Shown here one piece after another: positions 31,380 to 39,801 of a stretch of DNA of 64,000 bases (within the stretch, counting starts at the first letter, position 1; every line of letters begins with the position of its first letter). Below the pieces are notes generated by a model. That model was not told the origin of the DNA. It was given only the letters and a program-made list of their open reading frames with translations, and made no database searches. The position numbers and the translations under genes are program-made. This DNA is from Neopestalotiopsis rosae (lineage: Eukaryota > Ascomycota > Sordariomycetes > Amphisphaeriales > Sporocadaceae), in assembly GCA_023078685.1 (NCBI GenBank), contig JALGAS010000003.1:5952001-6016000 (forward strand), written 5' to 3'.

Positions 31380-33875
31380 ATGTCTACCGTCAGCAAGGAC
31401 AGCGGCAGTAGCAAGAAAGGAAAGGAGACAACAAAGGCCACTCAGGAACAGACACCCCAAGAATCCCCCACTCAAGCTATGAGTATTGACTCCGATGGAG
31501 ACGACGACTTCGAAGTCTCCAAGGAACAGTACGAAAGCATTCTTCGGGAAATCAAGCGACTCCAGCGAGAGGAGGATCGCAAGGCCAAACTCATTCAGGA
31601 ACTCCAGGATTCCAACACCGCTATGCGAGGAGCAGCCAACATCATCACCACGCCAATCCAGAAGACTGATGGGCTCAAGTTCAACACTCCCGCACCTTAT
31701 GATGGAACGCCTGGAGGGCTCAAAGGATACCTTGCCCAAGTCCGCGCCTATCACTCCTTCCACATGGGAAGCTTCCAGAATGACCTTCAGAGGATCGTTC
31801 ACGCAGCATCCTTCTTGAAAGGACGCGCCCTCGCGTGGTTCGAACCATACCTCTCTGAAGCAAGCGAACATGGATGGATGTTGAGCCAGTGCAAGGCAGA
31901 GACACAGAAGATCTTCGGAACCTATGCCGGATTCGAAGAAGCACTCAAATCACTATTCCAAGATCCTGACGAGAAGAGACAAGCCGAACGAGAACTTGAG
32001 AACCTCAAGCAGAAAGCATCCGCGTCAGTATACACTGCAGAATTCAAGCGGATCACCGCTCGCATGGACTGCACCGACGACACACGCATCATGCTATACT
32101 ATCAAGGTCTCAAGGAAGAAGTCAAGGATGAGATCAGTAGGATCTTGTACCTACCTACCGACTTCACCCAGTACGCGGAACTTGTGGTACGCATTGACAA
32201 CCAACTATACGCTCGACGGTCTGAAAAGAAACAAACCCCGAAATACCAGAGCCGTACCACCGCCAACATGGGAAGACCCCGACAAAACGGATATAACAAC
32301 CGAAACCGCGACTGGAAGAACAAGACGTCATACGGACAACACAGCGGACCCATGGACCTTGACGCTACCCAGCGAAAGGACAAATCCAAGGTCAAGTGCT
32401 ACAACTGCGGGAAAATGGGACACTACGCGAGCGAGTGCAACCAACCAAAGAAACTGGGATTTAAACCAGTGCCAGAGGGCAAGAAGCAGATCTACAGCAC
32501 CAAGCGAGAAGAAGTACCCCACGACTCTCTCTCCTGGACGGCGTGCTACGACGACGAATGTCGAACGCATAAATCCAGCAAGCGAGACAGTGGATGGTAC
32601 CCCAAGCAACCAAGAACCCTAGCCGCCGCGACGCGCCTGGGAAGGAATGTCCACATCGGATCAGAAGGACAACTGGTAGACAGCGATAGCGACACTATCG
32701 GCAGCGCTTCAGAGAACGAAGGCTACCACCAAGTCAGAGAAGCAGAACAACAGCTTCGACAGCAACAAACGACCCCATCTGTGGACGACACTAGCAGCGA
32801 TGAGGAGGATACCTACGAACCCATGGACACCGACTACAAGGGAAGAAGGGAACTCATCACGAAACTAGAAACCTCCACTAGGGATGAACTCGAACGGGAA
32901 TTCAGACAAACCCGACGAATCGACACCAATGCCCAGTTTACTCTCTCTGCCGTGGAGATGTACGGCACGGGGCAACAACTAGCAGAAATCCTCCAGAAAA
33001 CCACCGACACCCCATGGGAGCAGAGAACCCCGGGAGCCAAATTTGGAGACGACCCCCGACTCAGCATCAAGCACCCTCAGCACCACCAGATCGCGTGGGT
33101 AGGATGCATCGACCCGGGATGCGACGAACACCTTGAAAACAAAACATCTCAAGGAGTATTCCCACTACGAATGGGAAAAGACGCCATTTGCTACCCCCAT
33201 CTAGCTGAGCACGCAGGAAAGGCAGAAGTAAGCTACTGCGACGCACGAGGATATGTCGTACTTGCTTTGCACCCTAGACCACCGCAGTGCTCGATCAACG
33301 AGAAAAAACCATGGTGGACATGCCCACAGGATGACTGCATACGCCATATGCAAAACAAAGCAGAAGCATGGAAACGCATCAGAGACCTGAGAATATCAGG
33401 AAAGCTCAAGATTGAACCAGTGGAAGAAACTTTCGATGTCCGGAACGTAATGAATACCACCCGGAAAGAACCTCCACAGCCACTCCGACACACGGTCACC
33501 ATGATATCCGAAGAAACCAACGAACAAATCAAGAAGACATTCACATTACCCCAGCAACCAACGAAGGAAGAACCTTCGCAGAAAGAATTCAACGATAAAC
33601 TAGCCCAGCTTGAGGCACGATATCAAGAGGAAGGACAAGAGAAGCCACCCTCTTGGGAACTTCGGATAGAAGCATTGAATGAGCTAGCAAGAGAGCTACG
33701 CTCACCCAGACAAACCCCTGGAACGCAGGACGAAGACACAGGCGACGCACACTACCGCCAGAAGAGAAATGAGACCCGAGAACAAAGGGATCAACGGATA
33801 CTCACCAGCGCCGAGAAGCGACGCGCCAACAGACGAATCAACAAGGATTCGGGAAACGACCTGGACCACTTTTAA
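31380..33875 (+). CDS. gag: Gag polyprotein of the LTR retrotransposon
   Basis: 831 aa, long for a gag. The N-terminus is acidic with a coiled-coil-like stretch (EQYESILREIKRLQREEDRK). The capsid-type domain follows (around FNTPAPYDGTPGGLKGYLAQ to LVVRIDNQLYARR), then one CCHC zinc knuckle CYNCGKMGHYASEC (340-353). After the knuckle come three copies of W-x2-C-x4-C-x2-H: WTACYDDECRTH (386-397), WVGCIDPGCDEH (573-584) and WWTCPQDDCIRH (645-656), which look like extra metal-binding modules. Role: virus-like particle shell and RNA packaging. The 3' end overlaps the pol frame by 103 nt and carries a -1 frameshift signal. Confidence 0.95.
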   Translation: MSTVSKDSGSSKKGKETTKATQEQTPQESPTQAMSIDSDGDDDFEVSKEQYESILREIKRLQREEDRKAKLIQELQDSNTAMRGAANIITTPIQKTDGLKFNTPAPYDGTPGGLKGYLAQVRAYHSFHMGSFQNDLQRIVHAASFLKGRALAWFEPYLSEASEHGWMLSQCKAETQKIFGTYAGFEEALKSLFQDPDEKRQAERELENLKQKASASVYTAEFKRITARMDCTDDTRIMLYYQGLKEEVKDEISRILYLPTDFTQYAELVVRIDNQLYARRSEKKQTPKYQSRTTANMGRPRQNGYNNRNRDWKNKTSYGQHSGPMDLDATQRKDKSKVKCYNCGKMGHYASECNQPKKLGFKPVPEGKKQIYSTKREEVPHDSLSWTACYDDECRTHKSSKRDSGWYPKQPRTLAAATRLGRNVHIGSEGQLVDSDSDTIGSASENEGYHQVREAEQQLRQQQTTPSVDDTSSDEEDTYEPMDTDYKGRRELITKLETSTRDELEREFRQTRRIDTNAQFTLSAVEMYGTGQQLAEILQKTTDTPWEQRTPGAKFGDDPRLSIKHPQHHQIAWVGCIDPGCDEHLENKTSQGVFPLRMGKDAICYPHLAEHAGKAEVSYCDARGYVVLALHPRPPQCSINEKKPWWTCPQDDCIRHMQNKAEAWKRIRDLRISGKLKIEPVEETFDVRNVMNTTRKEPPQPLRHTVTMISEETNEQIKKTFTLPQQPTKEEPSQKEFNDKLAQLEARYQEEGQEKPPSWELRIEALNELARELRSPRQTPGTQDEDTGDAHYRQKRNETREQRDQRILTSAEKRRANRRINKDSGNDLDHF

Positions 33876-33893
33876 AGAGGCAAAAGCGGTCCA
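33851..33893 (+). promoter_or_regulatory. -1 ribosomal frameshift signal between gag and pol
   Basis: Slippery heptamer G GGA AAC (33851-33857) lies in the correct gag phase (X XXY YYZ). Four bases later a stem-loop starts: 33862-33873 pairs with 33882-33893 (TGGACCACTTTT against AAAAGCGGTCCA) in 11 of 12 positions with an 8-nt loop. The gag stop codon lies within it. Slipping back one base here enters the pol frame, which is open from 33773. This matches the architecture of known retroelement frameshift sites. Confidence 0.78.
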
Positions 33894-36800
33894 CCACAGA
33901 AAGGTCCATCTGTGCCACCAACGGCACCAAGCTACACGATCACCTAACGATCCCGATCAGGATCATGAACCAAGAAATACGAGCCCTGGTAGACACGGGA
34001 GCTCAAGGAATTTTTATCTCCCCAAGAATCGTCAATAAACTTAAGGTACCATGGAAATGGAAGAAGACGCCCTACACACTCAACACTGTTGATGGACAAC
34101 CTATATCTTATGGAGATGGAATTGTTGACATGGAGACTGCGCATATTCAAGTCTACATCCAAGACCATAAGGAGGAACTCACGTGCGACATCACAGAAAT
34201 CACGGACTACGATGTAGTCCTAGGGATAACCTGGTTGAAGGAGAGCTGTCCCCGAGTGAACTGGAAAACAGGCCAATTCCAGTGGGATTTACCAGGAATA
34301 GAGTCAGCCCCTGAGGAGAGTTTGAAGAACAAACCCTCAAGCGACCCTGAGACACTTGGATTTTACCTTATGACCAAGCATGTCAAGCCGAAACTCGACA
34401 CTGTAGTACCCGAAGAGTACCAAGAGTTCAGCGACCTGTTCAGCGGAGTGCTGAAAACAGGATTACCAAAGCACACAAGATACGACCATGAAATACCCCT
34501 CCAGGAAGGAAAGGAACCCCATTTCATGCCGACATACCCAGTAAAACCTCAGCATGAGGAAGCGTTGAAAGAATACCTCAACGACATGACCCAGAAAGGA
34601 TGGATTACAGAATCCACCTCACCAGCAGGATACCCTATACTTTTCGTACCCAAGAAAAGCAAAGACGGGAAACCCAAATGGAGACCTTGCATCGACTATC
34701 GCAAGCTTAACGATATCACGATCAAGAACCGATACCCCCTTCCTTTGATCAAGGACCTACGCGACAAGTTGCACGGAGCCAAGTGGTTTACGGCCCTAGA
34801 CTTGCCCAATGCGTACGGATTGATCAGAATTAAGGAAGGAGAAGAATGGAAGACCGCATTCCGTTGCAAATACGGACATTTCGAATACAAGGTTATGCCT
34901 TTCGGCCTAACCAACGCACCAGCAAGTTTTCAAAACATGATCAACGATGTCCTTCGGGAATACCTCGACAAGTTCGTAGTAGTATATCTCGATGATATAC
35001 TCATCTACTCCAAAGACCTCGAAGAACACAAGCAACATGTCAAAATAGTGTTACAGAAACTGCAGGACGCGAACCTGCTAGTCAACCCCGAGAAAAGCGA
35101 ATTCCATAAGAAAGAAGTCACCTTCGTAGGATACGTCGTATCCCCCGGAGAAGTCAAAATGGAACCATCCAAGATTGCAGCAGTAAGAGACTGGCCTACC
35201 CCGAAAACGGTAACAGAAGTCAGATCCTTCTTAGGACTCGTAAACTTCTACCGAATGTTCATCAGGAACCTCGGAGGCATAGCCGCACCTCTCACGCACC
35301 TGACGAAAAAGGATGTACCCTTCATTTGGACAACCAAGGAACAAGAAACGTTCGAACAAATCAAGGAAGCCATTACGGATGAACCAGTAATGCGCATGGC
35401 AGACCCAGAACGGGAGTTCGAAGTCGAGACAGATGCCTCGGACTACGCCATGGGTGGACAGCTCACACAAAAGGACGACAATGGGAAACCACACCCTGTC
35501 GCCTTCTACAGCAAGAAGTTCACCAAGGAACAACTCAACTACCAGATCCATGACAAGGAACTAATGGCAATTATCGAAGCCTTCAAGGAATGGAGACACT
35601 ATCTTAGTGGAACCAACTACAAGGTCCAAGTCTACACCGATCACAAGAACCTCGCCTCGTTCACAACCAGCAAAGAACTCAACAAGCGACAAATCAGATG
35701 GGCAGAGTTCTTGGCAGACTTCAACTTCGAAATCAGCTATCGAAGAGGAACTGAAAACGGAAGAGCCGATGCGCTCAGCCGACGACCAGATCATTATCAG
35801 GATACGCCCAAGGAGGCACACACCCTTTTTACCATGGAAGAAAACGGGAAACTGGTCCCGACCATGAATCTCTATGCAACCATGAGCATAACCAACCATA
35901 ACAGCTGGACGGAACGCATGACTAAGTGCCCAGATCCAGATGACAACCTAGTAGGGAGACACGATCCCAGCCAACAGCACTATAACGGGAAGATCAAAAT
36001 CAAGGAACCACTACTCCAAGAGCTAATCAAAGATTACCACGAGTCACCGACTAGTGGACACCAAGGAGTGTTCAAGACAACCAAGCGAATCCAACAACAC
36101 TTCGATTACCCACAGCTGCGGAAACACGTCAGCAACATCATCAAGGAATGCGATTTATGCAATAAGGCAAAATCAGCACGACACAAGCAATATGGACAGT
36201 TGCAACCCATACCGCCACCAGACAGAGCATGGAAATCTATCGCTCTAGACTTCATCGTGAAGCTACCACTATCAAGGGAACCCTTAACTGGAGTATTCTA
36301 CGATAGCATCCTAGTATTCACCGAACGACTCACGAAGTACGCATACTTCCTCCCATACAAGGAAGCAAGTAACGCAGAAGAATTGGCATACACCTTCCTA
36401 CGGACGATCGCCAGCAGACACGGATTACCAGACGAAATCATCTCCGATCGAGACAAGCTATTCACATCGAATTTCTGGAAATCACTCATCAGTCAGTTAG
36501 GATGCAATCACAAGTTATCCACCGCCTTTCACCCACAAACCGATGGACAAACAGAACGAGCCAACCAAGTACTCGAAGAATACCTCAGATGCTATGTCAA
36601 TCATCAGCAAGACAATTGGGTCACACTATTGCCACTTGCGGAGTTTGCATACAACAGTGCAGTACGAGAACCCACCGGAATGTCACCGTTCTACGCCAAT
36701 TACGGCTTCGAACCCGACATCACCAAAGAACCAATCAGAGGAAAAGGACTTGCACCACACGCCATTCAGCGTGTAGACCAGCTCAAACACCTGCAAGCAC

Positions 36801-37339
36801 AACTCCAGAAAGACCTTATCATGGCCCAAAGCAAGACCAAAGAAAGACATGATAGGAAGAAGATTGAGGGACCAATCTTTGCGGAGGGAGACAAAGTCTA
36901 CCTTCTACGCAAGAACATCAAAACCAAGCGACCAAGCGACAAACTCGACTTCAAGAAACTCGGAGCATTCATAATCGAGAAGAAGATCTCGGATGTCAAT
37001 TACCGTCTCAAGTTACCAAAAACTATGAGAAACCACCGAACCTTCCATATCTCATTGCTAGAGCCAGCACCAAAGAACGCTAAAGTCGACGAAACGCTAG
37101 AAACAGAACCCGATCAGCAAGAATACGTCGTTGAGGAAATCATCGACCATAAGAAAGTCGGACGGGGATACCAATTCCACGTTAAATGGAAAGACTACCC
37201 ACCTGAGGAAAACACTTGGGAACCTAGGAAGCATGTTGAGGGCTGCGCCGCTCTTGACCAGTATCTCCGGTCTCAACAAGAGGACCAAGATCTACAAAAT
37301 CACTTCCGAAACCAAGTGAAGACCAATCCACCTCGTTAG
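33857..37339 (+). CDS. pol: Pol polyprotein (protease-RT-RNase H-integrase-chromodomain)
   Basis: In the -1 frame to gag; from the proposed slip site about 1,160 aa, with the first ATG at 33965 (1,124 aa). Aspartic protease active site ALVDTGAQG; reverse transcriptase with FTALDLPNAYGLIRI, MPFGLTNAPASFQ and catalytic VVVYLDDILIYS; RNase H starting EVETDASDYAMGG; integrase HHCC finger (HESPTSGH ... CDLCNKAK) and core Asp/Asp/Glu residues (IALDFIVKLP, ISDRDKLF, QTERANQVLEEY). The C-terminus is a chromodomain (YVVEEIIDHKKVGRGYQFHV, KWKDYPPEENTWEP), which in chromoviruses steers integration to modified chromatin. All key residues are present and no stop interrupts it. The last 116 bases overlap the antisense gene at 37224. 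Confidence 0.96.
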   Translation, partial: RPGPLLKRQKRSTTERSICATNGTKLHDHLTIPIRIMNQEIRALVDTGAQGIFISPRIVNKLKVPWKWKKTPYTLNTVDGQPISYGDGIVDMETAHIQVYIQDHKEELTCDITEITDYDVVLGITWLKESCPRVNWKTGQFQWDLPGIESAPEESLKNKPSSDPETLGFYLMTKHVKPKLDTVVPEEYQEFSDLFSGVLKTGLPKHTRYDHEIPLQEGKEPHFMPTYPVKPQHEEALKEYLNDMTQKGWITESTSPAGYPILFVPKKSKDGKPKWRPCIDYRKLNDITIKNRYPLPLIKDLRDKLHGAKWFTALDLPNAYGLIRIKEGEEWKTAFRCKYGHFEYKVMPFGLTNAPASFQNMINDVLREYLDKFVVVYLDDILIYSKDLEEHKQHVKIVLQKLQDANLLVNPEKSEFHKKEVTFVGYVVSPGEVKMEPSKIAAVRDWPTPKTVTEVRSFLGLVNFYRMFIRNLGGIAAPLTHLTKKDVPFIWTTKEQETFEQIKEAITDEPVMRMADPEREFEVETDASDYAMGGQLTQKDDNGKPHPVAFYSKKFTKEQLNYQIHDKELMAIIEAFKEWRHYLSGTNYKVQVYTDHKNLASFTTSKELNKRQIRWAEFLADFNFEISYRRGTENGRADALSRRPDHYQDTPKEAHTLFTMEENGKLVPTMNLYATMSITNHNSWTERMTKCPDPDDNLVGRHDPSQQHYNGKIKIKEPLLQELIKDYHESPTSGHQGVFKTTKRIQQHFDYPQLRKHVSNIIKECDLCNKAKSARHKQYGQLQPIPPPDRAWKSIALDFIVKLPLSREPLTGVFYDSILVFTERLTKYAYFLPYKEASNAEELAYTFLRTIASRHGLPDEIISDRDKLFTSNFWKSLISQLGCNHKLSTAFHPQTDGQTERANQVLEEYLRCYVNHQQDNWVTLLPLAEFAYNSAVREPTGMSPFYANYGFEPDITKEPIRGKGLAPHAIQRVDQLKHLQAQLQKDLIMAQSKTKERHDRKKIEGPIFAEGDKVYLLRKNIKTKRPSDKLDFKKLGAFIIEKKISDVNYRLKLPKTMRNHRTFHISLLEPAPKNAKVDETLETEPDQQEYVVEEIIDHKKVGRGYQFHVKWKDYPPEENTWEPRKHVEGCAALDQYLRSQQEDQDLQNHFRNQVKTNPPR

Positions 37340-37835
37340 AAACCCCCATAGACTGAAGGTCCTCCACCACGAAGTGCTCGTGGCTATCCAAGGCAGGCAA
37401 CAGACCATCCTCCTTGTCCAGCTCCTCCATTCCTCGCTGGAACAACTCGGACCCCTTCGCCTTCGCACGAGCACGGATCTTTCGGATACGAGATAACCGA
37501 CCAGCAGCAGCGGCTAAAGAAGACTGAAGTTCTGCCATCTTCTCGTGAAGAGCCAGCAGATCATCACTAGCTTCCTCTTCCTCCTTCTCCAACTTCTGTT
37601 GCTGATCCAACACCTTTCGGAGAGAAGACGCTACCAGAACACCATCGCACTTCCGAGTCGGATGACGGATGCACTCCAGACATCGATTCGACCTTTCCTC
37701 CGACATGACGCAAGTCGTCTTATTTTTCCAGCAAGGCGTGCAAGGCATATCGGCAGCACGACCGTTCTTTTTCACAAATTCCAAAAGGTTTAAGCGCTCG
37801 AGTGTTTTACGAGCAGGGACTGAAGGATCTGACAT
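37224..37835 (-). CDS. Antisense accessory protein of the retrotransposon: Zn2Cys6-like cluster plus coiled coil
   Basis: 203 aa from ATG 37835 on the strand opposite to gag-pol, between pol and the 3' LTR. Six Cys at 32, 35, 42, 52, 55 and 63 follow C-x2-C-x6-C-x9-C-x2-C-x7-C, which fits the spacing of fungal Zn2Cys6 binuclear clusters, although the surrounding basic residues are not the classical ones. A strongly charged coiled-coil stretch follows (about 70-120: LDQQQKLEKEEEEASDDL), then an acidic tail. The 5' flank is pyrimidine-rich like a fungal leader. Its 3' end overlaps pol antisense by 116 bases. An open frame of this length with structured composition is unlikely to be a mere shadow because most of it lies outside pol. 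DNA binding, self-regulation or antisense control of the element are possible roles, none shown. Confidence 0.65.
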   Translation of the reverse strand: MSDPSVPARKTLERLNLLEFVKKNGRAADMPCTPCWKNKTTCVMSEERSNRCLECIRHPTRKCDGVLVASSLRKVLDQQQKLEKEEEEASDDLLALHEKMAELQSSLAAAAGRLSRIRKIRARAKAKGSELFQRGMEELDKEDGLLPALDSHEHFVVEDLQSMGVSNEVDWSSLGFGSDFVDLGPLVETGDTGQERRSPQHAS

Positions 37836-37956
37836 GATGAGCACCCATCACAAGGAAAGCAAGAAGGGAAGGATATGGAAGGGAACTTAAGGGACACGGC
37901 ACAGATGGGGACGCGACCTACTTATGCGGCCTAAGTCTTTCGAGGACAAAAGACAT

Positions 37957-37967
37957 GGAGAAGGGAG
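37957..37967 (+). other. Polypurine tract of the retrotransposon
   Basis: GGAGAAGGGAG, ending four bases before the 3' LTR starts at 37972, the expected place for plus-strand priming. Confidence 0.6.
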
Positions 37968-37971
37968 CTGA

Positions 37972-38483
37972 TGTTACGAACATGCACCCTTGCAGAAGGA
38001 CAAACAACTGTGTTGGCGCTTAAGAAGGTATGCTGCGGGGCAGTGACCACGGCCCTGGCCAAAAGACCCAGCCACCCCCGCCAGCTGTCAACAAGTGTTG
38101 ACAGGATCATGGCCTTGGCAATGATCCATTGGCATGGATCACAAGGATCATTGTGATCCATAAGATCCAAGAACAAAGGGGATCATACTTGTTGGTATGA
38201 TCCAAGCAAACATCAGTGAGGGAATGAATGGATATATTAGGGAGGGATTTCCTACGGTTACATAGACAGTCATTACCTCAGTGATCAATCTAAGCATCTA
38301 TCTTACCCATAGGTGAAGCATTCAATACGCTTTGACGACTACACTTGTGAATCATTTCAGGACCACCATCTTCAGTTACTCATTGCTCAGTTCAGTATCT
38401 TGGCTAGCGTTCCCTGTTAGCATAAACCCCCAACACCTCTTATACTCAGGTTTATTCTAGAAACCCGTAGTATAGTCGTTACA
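37972..38483 (+). repeat. 3' LTR
   Basis: 512 bp, apparently identical to 30809-31320, followed by the second copy of the CCTGG target duplication (38484-38488). Confidence 0.95.
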
Positions 38484-38488
38484 CCTGG

Positions 38489-39530
38489 GTCCCGTGCTTG
38501 GATTACCCTTATCGAATGCATTTCCGCCAATAGTAAAATGCTTCCTCCACTTATAATATATAAGGGAAAGAATATTTAATAGCAATAGTTCCCTTTAGAT
38601 CTTATTTTATTCGGTTTTTAGAGGTTTACGGTAATAAATAATAGGTGGATTTTAGACCCTATAGCTCTCGAATAATTGCAAAAGGTTTTTATCCCTTTTA
38701 CCCAGCTAAACGACCCTTAAAAGGCTAGATTACTCGTCCTAAATAGCTATAGAAGTTACGAAACTACGGAATTTATATATACGTGCTTTAAAAATAAAAT
38801 ATATTTGATTTTTTTGCCGCTTTATGCGTCTTATATTTTTTAACCTTTTAATTAGTTAGTTTTCGGTCCTTTTAAGGCAGTATATAAAAAGGAGCTTAGG
38901 AACCTTAATTATTGGGATGCTAGTATTATTGTAGGCAAAAGGAACTTCCTGATATGTTATGAGAAAGCTCGGAGAGCAGCCCTTATAAAAAAGAATATCG
39001 TTAGTGGCTGGAAATGGATTGGGTTATAGCCTATAAATATAGCTAAGCCCCTAATAAGCCCCTTATTGCTTAAGAATGCGAAAACTCCAGCTAAATAAGC
39101 TGGCGAGGTTTATAAAGGGTTTCTCGATAATAGGGGAAGCGGGAAATAGGTGGCAGATTTATTAGTAGTAGCGTAATTAACTCTACGAAAAAGGGATGAG
39201 CTTCGTAATTAATTTAGCTTATTTAGCAAGCTCGATATCGATATGCCTACGCAACGTCTACTATTTCGGAAAATCCAAAAAGGCTTTAATAAAAGGGATT
39301 ACGAATTAGCAGTTGCATAGCGAAAAATTTAAGCGTTGCAAGCAAAGGTTAATGCCCGTAGGGCCAGGAAGCGTAAAAAGGTTGAAATGAGCCCAAATTC
39401 GAAATTTGCCGATATCGAAGCTATCCGGAGGACTCAAATCAAGGTTGGCGAAGTTAACGATGATTCAGATGAATCCGGGGACTTTGAAAACCCTAGTGAT
39501 AGTGAAGAATGCATTGTTGTGGCATTATAG
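38489..39530 (+). pseudogene. Fot/pogo transposase, 3' part (RIP-damaged)
   Basis: Continues the frame interrupted at 30808; counting across the insertion the phase is exactly preserved to the terminal stop at 39530, so only substitutions have accumulated. Recognisable pieces are the DDE region near SRAWITLIECISA and LIIYKGKN, FGPFKAVYKKEL, and the basic/acidic C-terminal tail (KVNARRARKRKKVEMSP ... SDSEECIV) typical of Fot-type transposases. Several in-frame TAA/TAG codons occur in AT-rich sequence. Confidence 0.78.
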
Positions 39531-39585
39531 CTAAGATAAAAATTAATTGAAGTTCATGGTTGAAGTCTAAGCGCATCGAAAATGG

Positions 39586-39629
39586 GGGTGCCGAAATGTG
39601 GGGGGTGCCAAGAAGTAGGTGACGGACGT
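39586..39629 (-). repeat. Right terminal inverted repeat of the Fot/pogo-type element
   Basis: Exact reverse complement of 30092-30135, followed by TA (39630-39631). Confidence 0.92.
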
Positions 39630-39801
39630 TATCCATTATGCAAGTCCAAGCCCAGTCTCTTACATCGATTTGTATTCACGGAAACGTGGAGAAACTTTAC
39701 TCATACAAAATCTGACATAATAATCTCTTGATAACTTATCAATTTGTAGCGGGATAGTTATAGTCAAAGCTCTTCATAAATCATATCGTCATAATAGATG
39801 T

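Larger units (their letters stand above)
30809..38483 (+). mobile_element. Ty3/gypsy chromovirus LTR retrotransposon, apparently intact
   Basis: 7,675 bp bounded by two 512-bp LTRs that look identical, starting TGTTAC and ending GTTACA, with a 5-bp target duplication CCTGG (30804-30808 and 38484-38488). Order LTR, gag, pol (protease, reverse transcriptase, RNase H, integrase, chromodomain), an antisense accessory gene, polypurine tract, LTR. All frames are open. It sits inside the transposase gene of a Fot/pogo element. The identical LTRs and lack of C-to-T damage imply a recent insertion. Confidence 0.97.
30092..39629 (+). mobile_element. Fot/pogo-type DNA transposon, split by an LTR retrotransposon
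   Basis: Perfect 44-bp terminal inverted repeats (30092-30135, 39586-39629) beginning ACGTCCGTCACC are flanked by TA on both sides (30090-30091, 39630-39631), the target site of Tc1/mariner/pogo elements. Without the inserted retrotransposon and one copy of its target duplication the element is about 1.86 kb, the usual size for Fot1-like elements. Inside is one transposase frame (30243-30808 continued at 38489-39530) with CENP-B/psq-type helix-turn-helix and DDE segments, disabled by stop codons. The interior is AT-rich. Confidence 0.9.

Noticed and set aside
31254..31871. Minus-strand frame over the 5' LTR end and gag start
   Set aside because: Mirror of the gag codons, Gly/Leu/Ser-rich, no motif. 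Unlike the antisense gene at 37224 it lies mostly over a real coding frame.
33871..33877. TTTAAAG as the gag-pol slippery heptamer
   Set aside because: It is not in the gag phase required for X XXY YYZ and lies across the gag stop; GGGAAAC at 33851 fits phase and spacing.
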